Assembly: GCA_903904765.1 (NCBI GenBank)
Contig: CAIVEA010000477.1
Coordinates: 1 to 9,133 of the forward strand
From: an uncultured Chloroflexota bacterium
GTDB taxonomy: Bacteria > Chloroflexota > Anaerolineae > Aggregatilineales > Phototrophicaceae
Length of the DNA stretch: 9,133 nucleotides
Reading direction: 5' to 3'
The position numbers and the translations under genes are program-made. The notes under the pieces are model-generated. The model was not told where the DNA came from and ran no database searches. It saw only the letters and a program-made list of their open reading frames with translations. Below are positions 4,907 to 9,133 of the stretch, piece after piece. The first letter of the stretch is position 1, and each line of letters starts with the position of its first letter.

Positions 4907-6637
4907 TTAGCGGATGGTCGGGTCGCTGATCCACACGTCTGGCGAGAAGCGCGTCGCCCCTTCAATCGTCAGGTTGGAGGTGTATCCATACGGGAACTCG
5001 TACACGTTCAAGCCGTTATATTGCGACAGGACAGGCTTTTCGACACCCAGCGCCTTATCGAACACGCGCAGTACGGGTTCGCAGTCGGACTGTGTGGTAT
5101 CGGCGCAGATTTCCAGCGCCACCTGCGCGGTGCGGGTCGCAGCGTTATCCAGCAGATAGGTCACACGCACGTAGTTCCACGACACCTGCGCCTTCTCGGT
5201 CTGTTCCTGCGTCTGGCCCGGCTCGGAAGCCTGCGGCGTTCCGGCGCTCAAGAGCGAGTTCAGCGCACCGCCGCCAGTGGGTGTGGGCGTAGGGCCGGGG
5301 CCGTTGCACCAGCTGGCATCGCAGAAGGTCAGGGGTTTCACGCCCTCGGTAGTAGGCAGGCGGTCAAAGATTTCGGTGGGCAAGGTCGTCCAGCGCATAT
5401 CAATGTAAACTGCGAACTGGTCGCCACTGACGAACATCATGGTGGACTCGCCAAAGTTGCGATACCACGCTTTGAACTGCGTCCCTTTGGGCATAACTCC
5501 CATGTACTGCGTGGCCGCCGAGTCCAGATAGGTGAAGGCGTAGTTGGATTCGGCTACGAAGCGATCATTTTCGGCAGATGTGCCGTCGCCGCCGCTGCCC
5601 TCGTTCACGGGCGGGTTTTCGGTGATGGCGTTGGTCTGCGCCGAAAGCTGCCCGCAGAAGGTGCTGTCCTGTGGTAGGCTATCAATCGCCAGCCCGTAAG
5701 CGTTCGCGGTCAGATCGTACAGGCTTTGCAGCACCACATCGCAGCGCCCGATGGCGTTCACGCCCTGCCAACCGCGAGGTCGTTCAATATGCCCCAGCGC
5801 GTTCGCCAGCAGTTCCAGATTGAAGCGCAAATAACGGGCGGCGAAGATGGGCGCACCCGGAAGCGTGGGCAGCCAACCGGCAGGACGTTGCCCCGCGCCT
5901 AGTTGTGTATCCGCCAACAGTTCCAGATCGAGATAGTTGTCACTGGAGAGCGTGGGCGAATTGCGATCTTTGTTGCCCACCCACCCCGGCGAGCGGGTGT
6001 TCAGCCCCAGTTCTTCGTCCGCGAGGCGTTCCAGATCGCCGCGCATCGCCAGCGTTACATCCGGCACGGTGGCCTGCACTTCGTCGGTGCTGAGAACGAC
6101 GCGCAGCGTGTTGTCCTGCGCCTCGTTGATGATGGTCTGGCAGTAATTTACCGAGTCGTCGGCGGTAGCAAAGTTGACGGTGTAGGCATTTTGCAGCACG
6201 CGCACGAGGTTCATGGTGGTGCGGTCACACAGGAACAGCGGAGAACCGCCGCGCCAATCATCCGGGCGCTGACCGGGGCCAAACAACTGTGTGGCGGTCA
6301 GTTCCAGATCGTGACGAATGTTGCGTGCCACCACCTGTACATCTTTGGTGACGGGCGCGCCGATCCAGTCGGGCGGGCGCTGACCGCTAAAGACGGAGGC
6401 CGCCAGTTGCTCGTTGTCGAACCACAGGTCAGCCACATAGGTGGCGGAATTGACGTTGTTGATATTGAACGTCCATGTGTCGGGGCGAACGCCTGCCCCC
6501 AGCGCCTCGTTTGCGGCGCGTTCCAGATCGGCGCGTGCGTCGAACAGGAAGCCGCCGAGGTTGCCAATCTGTTGAGCCTGTACGCTGCCTGTCATCATCA
6601 ACAGGATGCTAATCAGGAGGAGTGCATACCGCCGCAT
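4907..6637 (-). CDS. Large exported protein with a duplicated repeat module, unknown family
   Basis: 576 residues from the ATG at 6637, which has AAGG 10 bases upstream and begins a clean signal peptide (MRRYALLL, cleavage VQA|QQ after residue 21). An earlier in-frame ATG at 6679 overlaps a TATAAT and is rejected. Residues 37-328 hold two copies of a module of about 163 residues. Each has three short motifs resembling DLELLAxxxLGxGxRPxGW (ending at Trp55, 91, 128 and 219, 255, 290) followed by two cysteines exactly 29 apart (137/166 and 299/328), each first Cys 9 residues after the last Trp. A Gly/Asn-rich linker (about 338-352) leads to a second domain to the C-terminus, itself split by a PTPTPT linker. 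No anchor is visible; it is probably secreted or surface-associated. I do not recognise the family; the repeated RPxGW motif suggests a structural or binding role. Confidence 0.85.
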   Translation of the reverse strand: MRRYALLLISILLMMTGSVQAQQIGNLGGFLFDARADLERAANEALGAGVRPDTWTFNINNVNSATYVADLWFDNEQLAASVFSGQRPPDWIGAPVTKDVQVVARNIRHDLELTATQLFGPGQRPDDWRGGSPLFLCDRTTMNLVRVLQNAYTVNFATADDSVNYCQTIINEAQDNTLRVVLSTDEVQATVPDVTLAMRGDLERLADEELGLNTRSPGWVGNKDRNSPTLSSDNYLDLELLADTQLGAGQRPAGWLPTLPGAPIFAARYLRFNLELLANALGHIERPRGWQGVNAIGRCDVVLQSLYDLTANAYGLAIDSLPQDSTFCGQLSAQTNAITENPPVNEGSGGDGTSAENDRFVAESNYAFTYLDSAATQYMGVMPKGTQFKAWYRNFGESTMMFVSGDQFAVYIDMRWTTLPTEIFDRLPTTEGVKPLTFCDASWCNGPGPTPTPTGGGALNSLLSAGTPQASEPGQTQEQTEKAQVSWNYVRVTYLLDNAATRTAQVALEICADTTQSDCEPVLRVFDKALGVEKPVLSQYNGLNVYEFPYGYTSNLTIEGATRFSPDVWISDPTIR

Positions 6638-6677
6638 AGACGTTTCGCCTTGTGGAACGTTCACTGTATTGACGCGC

Positions 6678-6706
6678 ATTATACTGTGAGCGCCCTAAAT
6701 TCAAAA
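6678..6706 (-). promoter_or_regulatory. Promoter of the duplicated-module exported protein
   Basis: On the minus strand a perfect TATAAT (6678-6683) lies 40 bases before the ATG at 6637. Upstream is TTTTGA at a 17-base spacing or TTGAAT at 15; both are weak -35 boxes. The -10 overlaps the alternative upstream ATG at 6679, which therefore cannot be the translation start of this transcript. Confidence 0.55.
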
Positions 6707-6734
6707 GTTATCCATATTTTGGGCTAAACCTTAC

Positions 6735-6762
6735 TTGTCCAAAACCTGAAAATCCCTATAGT
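6735..6762 (+). promoter_or_regulatory. Promoter of the PPC-like secreted protein
   Basis: TTGTCC (6735-6740), a 16-base spacer and TATAGT (6757-6762) give a reasonable sigma-70-type promoter about 50 bases before the ATG at 6812. It is back to back with the promoter of the minus-strand exported protein, so the two genes may share control. Confidence 0.55.
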
Positions 6763-6811
6763 AAGAATAACGGTAGGTTGTGAAATCTTGTGACATAAGG
6801 AGTATCTCTAC

Positions 6812-7555
6812 ATGAAGAAAAGTTTGCTACTGGTCGTCCTTTCGGTGTTTTTACTGGGTTTCGGCCTGAGCGCAGTCGCGGCTCAGGACATCATTCCACT
6901 GGAATTTGATACCTATGTGGAAGGCGAAATCACCGAAAGCGCCTTTGAAGTGTTCTATACCTTCACGGGCAAGGCCGGTGATATGGTGATGATCGAAATT
7001 TTCAACAAGCCCGGCACCTATGACCTGTCTCCGGCGGTTGTTCTGCGCGACGGCGTGGGGCGTGAACTAGCGAAGGTGGAAACCTATTTCGCGGGTGTCG
7101 CGGTGGCTGAACTGCCCGCCGATGGCAACTACACGGTGGTCGCCACCCGTTACGACGGCGCGGACGGCACTTCGGTTGGCCCGTACTGGATGCGTGCCCG
7201 CGTGGTGCAGCCGCTGGGTGTGGGTGCGAAGATCGAAGCCCAACTGCTCACCGACAGCGAAAAGCGCCTGCCGCAGTTCTTCGTCCTCAAGCCCGAAAAT
7301 ACCGGCACGGTCAAGGTGAGCATGACGCAGACGACTGGCGGCCTGTACGGTGGCCTGCGCGTGGTTGACCCCAACCCGCCTGCCGACACCTACATGAGCG
7401 AACTCACATTGCTGGAAATCCGCGAAACAGCGGGTGTGAGCAGCGCCAGCTTCACGCTCGATCTGGAAGGCGGCAAGGTGTACATCCTTCAGGTACTGGA
7501 TGAATCCTACGTCTATGATGCGCCGGATTCTACCGTAACCATCACCGTCAGCTAA
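6812..7555 (+). CDS. Secreted beta-sandwich protein with PPC-like domains
   Basis: 247 residues, started by ATG with AAGGAG 9 bases upstream. The signal peptide is clear: MKKSLLLVVL, a hydrophobic core to about residue 20, and cleavage near AVAA|QD (residue 24). Residues 37-130 resemble a bacterial pre-peptidase C-terminal (PPC) domain: YTFTGKAGDMVMIEI, then VVLRDGVGREL, then LPADGNYTVVATRYDG, the usual order of strands and the Gly-x-Tyr-x-Val near the end. Residues 139-247 look like a second, more divergent copy ending in EGGKVYILQVLDES. Known: PPC domains are non-catalytic beta-sandwiches attached to secreted enzymes; here no protease domain is present, so the protein stands alone. Inference: extracytoplasmic binding or structural role. 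It is transcribed alone, between a recognisable promoter and a strong terminator. Confidence 0.82.
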   Translation: MKKSLLLVVLSVFLLGFGLSAVAAQDIIPLEFDTYVEGEITESAFEVFYTFTGKAGDMVMIEIFNKPGTYDLSPAVVLRDGVGRELAKVETYFAGVAVAELPADGNYTVVATRYDGADGTSVGPYWMRARVVQPLGVGAKIEAQLLTDSEKRLPQFFVLKPENTGTVKVSMTQTTGGLYGGLRVVDPNPPADTYMSELTLLEIRETAGVSSASFTLDLEGGKVYILQVLDESYVYDAPDSTVTITVS

Positions 7556-7567
7556 GACTATCCGCAG

Positions 7568-7600
7568 CGGGGCAGGGCGCTAGTTCTGCCCCGTTTTATT
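7568..7600 (+). terminator. Rho-independent terminator between the PPC-like gene and rsmI
   Basis: CGGGGCAG (7568-7575) and CTGCCCCG (7586-7593) form a perfect 8-bp stem with a 10-base loop, directly followed by TTTTATTT. It starts 12 bases after the TAA ending at 7555. This is the clearest terminator in the window. Confidence 0.92.
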
Positions 7601-7609
7601 TGCCTCACC

Positions 7610-8428
7610 ATGCCCACTCTTTTTCTTGTTCCCACACCCATTGGCAATTTAGAAGACATCACGCTGCGGGCGCTGCGCGTACTGCGTGAAGTGACACTGA
7701 TCGCCGCCGAGGATACGCGCACCAGCCGCGTGCTGCTCCAGCACTATGACATTCACACCCCGCTGACCAGCTACCATGAGCATAACAAACTCGCCAAGCT
7801 GGACGCGCTGTTCGCCGCGCTGGAAAACGGCGATGTGGCGTTGATTTCGGACGCAGGGATGCCGGGTATTTCCGACCCCGGTTATGAACTGGTGCAGGCG
7901 GCGCTGGAGCGCGGTGTGCGCGTGGAACCGCTGCCGGGGGCGAACGCCGTGCTGCCGGCGCTGGTGGGCAGCGGCTTGCCCACCGATTCATTCGTGTATT
8001 TAGGCTTCCCGCCGCGCAAGAATAAGGCGCTGCGCGAATGGCTGGCGGCAGTGGCTGCCGAGCCGCGCACGCTGGTGGCCTATGAAAGCCCGAATCGGCT
8101 GGCGGATACGCTGGCGCTGGCGCTGGAGGTCTTCGGTGATCGTCCGGCGTGCGTGGCGCGGGAGCTGAGCAAAAAGTTCGAGGAGTTCCGGCGCGGGATG
8201 CTGACCGAACTGGCCGCGCATTATGCCGCCGAAGCCCCGCGTGGCGAAATCACACTGGTGATCGGCGGTGCGCCCCCTGTTGAGGCCATCGTCTGGGACG
8301 AGGCGCGGGTGCGGGCGGCGCTGGCGGAACGACTGGCGGCGGGCGACCCGCCCAGCGCGGCGGCGCGGGCAGTGGCGACGCTCTCCGGTTGGGACAGGCG
8401 CGAGGTATACGCGCTCGGTCAATCCTGA
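7610..8428 (+). CDS. rsmI: 16S rRNA (cytidine-1402-2'-O)-methyltransferase RsmI
   Basis: 272 residues, a normal length. RsmI methylates the 2'-hydroxyl of C1402 in the 30S decoding centre using S-adenosylmethionine and belongs to the tetrapyrrole-methylase fold. Visible hallmarks: LVPTPIGNLEDITLRAL at residues 6-22, AEDTR at 33-37, the glycine-rich SDAGMPGISDPG at 80-91, PLPGANA at 107-113, GFPPRK at 132-137, ESPNR at 159-163, RELSKKFEE at 184-192 and RGEITLVI at 211-218. The C-terminal tail (about 224-272) is Ala/Arg-rich and ends in the common small helical segment with SGWDRREVY. The ATG at 7610 gives the usual family N-terminus, but no Shine-Dalgarno sequence precedes it and a terminator ends just 10 bases before, so translation may be leaderless or depend on readthrough. 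Confidence 0.96.
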   Translation: MPTLFLVPTPIGNLEDITLRALRVLREVTLIAAEDTRTSRVLLQHYDIHTPLTSYHEHNKLAKLDALFAALENGDVALISDAGMPGISDPGYELVQAALERGVRVEPLPGANAVLPALVGSGLPTDSFVYLGFPPRKNKALREWLAAVAAEPRTLVAYESPNRLADTLALALEVFGDRPACVARELSKKFEEFRRGMLTELAAHYAAEAPRGEITLVIGGAPPVEAIVWDEARVRAALAERLAAGDPPSAAARAVATLSGWDRREVYALGQS

Positions 8429-8507
8429 AGCCGCGCAACCACTTTTCGCAGATCGGGAACTTATCCGCAGCCACAAACGTCTATAGGATATGTGCAGGAA
8501 TGGGTGA

Positions 8508-8610
8508 ACCCTCACCCTAAATCCCTCTCCCTCAAGGCGAGGGACTTAAAGACCGTGTAACCCTCTGTTACCCCTTCGCCATGAGGGAGAAGGGGACGGG
8601 GGATGAGGGT
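8508..8610. repeat. 103-bp palindromic repeat (REP/MITE-like)
   Basis: The left half begins ACCCTCACCCTAAATCCCTC and the right half, reverse-complemented, begins ACCCTCATCCCCCGTCCCCT. Both continue into CTCCCTCA-GGCGA, so the two halves are inverted copies with a few differences. The centre holds GTAAC-5-GTTAC (8557-8571). Known: short palindromic elements with CCCTCACCC...CTCTCCC ends are scattered between genes in many bacterial genomes. It contains no gene and lies between rsmI and the DUF4139-like gene, with its right end 12 bases before a TATAAT. Dispersal elsewhere in this genome is inferred. Confidence 0.7.
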
Positions 8611-8622
8611 AAGCCGCCTGTC

Positions 8623-8628
8623 TATAAT
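8623..8628 (+). promoter_or_regulatory. -10 element of the DUF4139-like gene
   Basis: A perfect TATAAT lies 24 bases before the ATG at 8653. No good -35 is present; the region at 17 bases' distance (GGGATG) is the end of the palindromic repeat. A TG pair two bases before the hexamer may partly compensate as an extended -10. Confidence 0.5.
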
Positions 8629-8652
8629 GAAAAAGGCTGAGGAGAACAGAAC

Positions 8653-9133
8653 ATGAAGAGACTCATCTGGGTTTTGTTGGTTGTGACGGTGTTGTATGCG
8701 CTGCTGGTGCTGCCGGTGGGCGCACAGGAGCCGGCCAGTGATGGCGTGAGCCTGACGATTTACAATCAGGGCACGGCGCTGGTGCAAGATCGGCGCACGT
8801 TCGCGTTGCAAAGCGGCGTGAGCAGCATTGATTTTACCGATGTGGCCGCCAGCATTGACTCGACATCGGTCAGCTTCAAATCGCTGACTGACCCGCTGGG
8901 GACGACGGTACTGGAACAGAATTACGTCTATGATCTGGTGGGCAGCGACGCGCTTCTCGCCCGCTATCTGGATGAGCGCATCGAAATCACGCTCACCGAT
9001 GGCACACTCGTCAGCGGGGCGCTGCTGGCGGGGCGCAACGGCGACATCATCCTGAAGCAGGACGATGGCACGGTGATCGCGCTCACCTATAGCAGCGTGC
9101 GTGATGTGCGCTTCCCCGCCCTGCCGGACGGCC
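8653..9133 (+). CDS. Secreted protein, N-terminal part of a DUF4139-like protein (continues past window)
   Basis: 160 codons are visible from an ATG with GAGGAG 8 bases upstream. The signal peptide is clear: MKR, a hydrophobic core at residues 4-21, and cleavage VGA|QE after residue 24. The mature start reads LTIYNQGTALVQDRR, then IDFTDVAASIDSTSVSF and LEQNYVYDLVG, the pattern I associate with the beta-rich N-terminal region of DUF4139/mucoidy-inhibitor-like exported proteins; residues about 109-153 (ITLTDGTLVSGALLAG, then DIILKQDDGTVIAL) resemble a small barrel-like beta insert. The rest, including the DUF4139 domain itself, is outside the window, so the assignment rests on the N-terminus. 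Function in this family is largely unknown; an envelope-associated role is inferred. Confidence 0.78.
   Translation, partial: MKRLIWVLLVVTVLYALLVLPVGAQEPASDGVSLTIYNQGTALVQDRRTFALQSGVSSIDFTDVAASIDSTSVSFKSLTDPLGTTVLEQNYVYDLVGSDALLARYLDERIEITLTDGTLVSGALLAGRNGDIILKQDDGTVIALTYSSVRDVRFPALPDG

Noticed and set aside
6638..6679. Upstream ATG at 6679 for the duplicated-module protein
   Set aside because: It overlaps a TATAAT promoter element and would bury the signal peptide behind 14 polar residues.
4853..6727. Long plus-strand open frames at 4853-5677 and 5903-6727
   Set aside because: Both are antisense to the signal-peptide-bearing, repeat-containing exported protein, lack ribosome binding sites and have shadow-like composition.
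1..9133. CRISPR array, tRNA, rRNA, riboswitch or intact insertion sequence
   Set aside because: No regularly spaced repeats, no cloverleaf or rRNA-like stretch, and no complete transposase were seen; the palindromic element at 8508-8610 has no gene.

Overview
The window looks like a chromosomal stretch from a moderately GC-rich bacterium. The best guess is a Chloroflexota (Anaerolineae-like) genome. That guess is an inference from general protein character: exported Thr/Pro-rich orphan proteins, a PPC-like secreted protein, a DUF4139-like protein with a 'VGA|QE' signal peptide, and a stand-alone EmrE-like/DPM1-like pair. No rRNA, tRNA, intact insertion sequence, phage gene or CRISPR array is visible.

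Left part (1-2339, minus strand): an envelope-glycan unit. A DPM1/ArnC-like family 2 glycosyltransferase is followed with no gap (TAA then ATG) by a four-helix EmrE/ArnE-type membrane protein and a rho-independent terminator. Next, probably transcribed separately, comes an FAD-dependent amine-oxidase/protoporphyrinogen-oxidase-like enzyme that runs off the left edge. The likely theme is loading a sugar on a polyprenyl-phosphate carrier and flipping it, plus an accessory redox step. About 250 bp with two palindromes separates this unit from a divergent gene for a small secreted six-cysteine protein of unknown family (2594-3214).

Middle (3215-4848): a nucleotide-sugar dehydrogenase of the UDP-glucose/GDP-mannose dehydrogenase family on the minus strand. 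It is interrupted by one in-frame TAG at 4366-4368, with full conservation on both sides. Its promoter (TTGAGG-17-TATAAT) is embedded in a 59-bp imperfect inverted repeat with internal direct repeats.

Right part (4849-9133): a 576-residue exported protein built from an internally duplicated module of about 163 residues (minus strand), divergent from a secreted PPC-like beta-sandwich protein (plus strand). A classic terminator follows, then rsmI (16S rRNA C1402 2'-O-methyltransferase) starting 10 bp after the terminator T-tract with no visible ribosome binding site. Next is a 103-bp palindromic dispersed-repeat-like element and the start of a secreted DUF4139-like protein that leaves the window.

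No complete novel defence or mobile system is evident. The most notable points are the amber-interrupted dehydrogenase, the duplicated-module exported protein with exactly conserved cysteine spacing, the inverted repeat over the dehydrogenase promoter, and the leaderless-looking rsmI.
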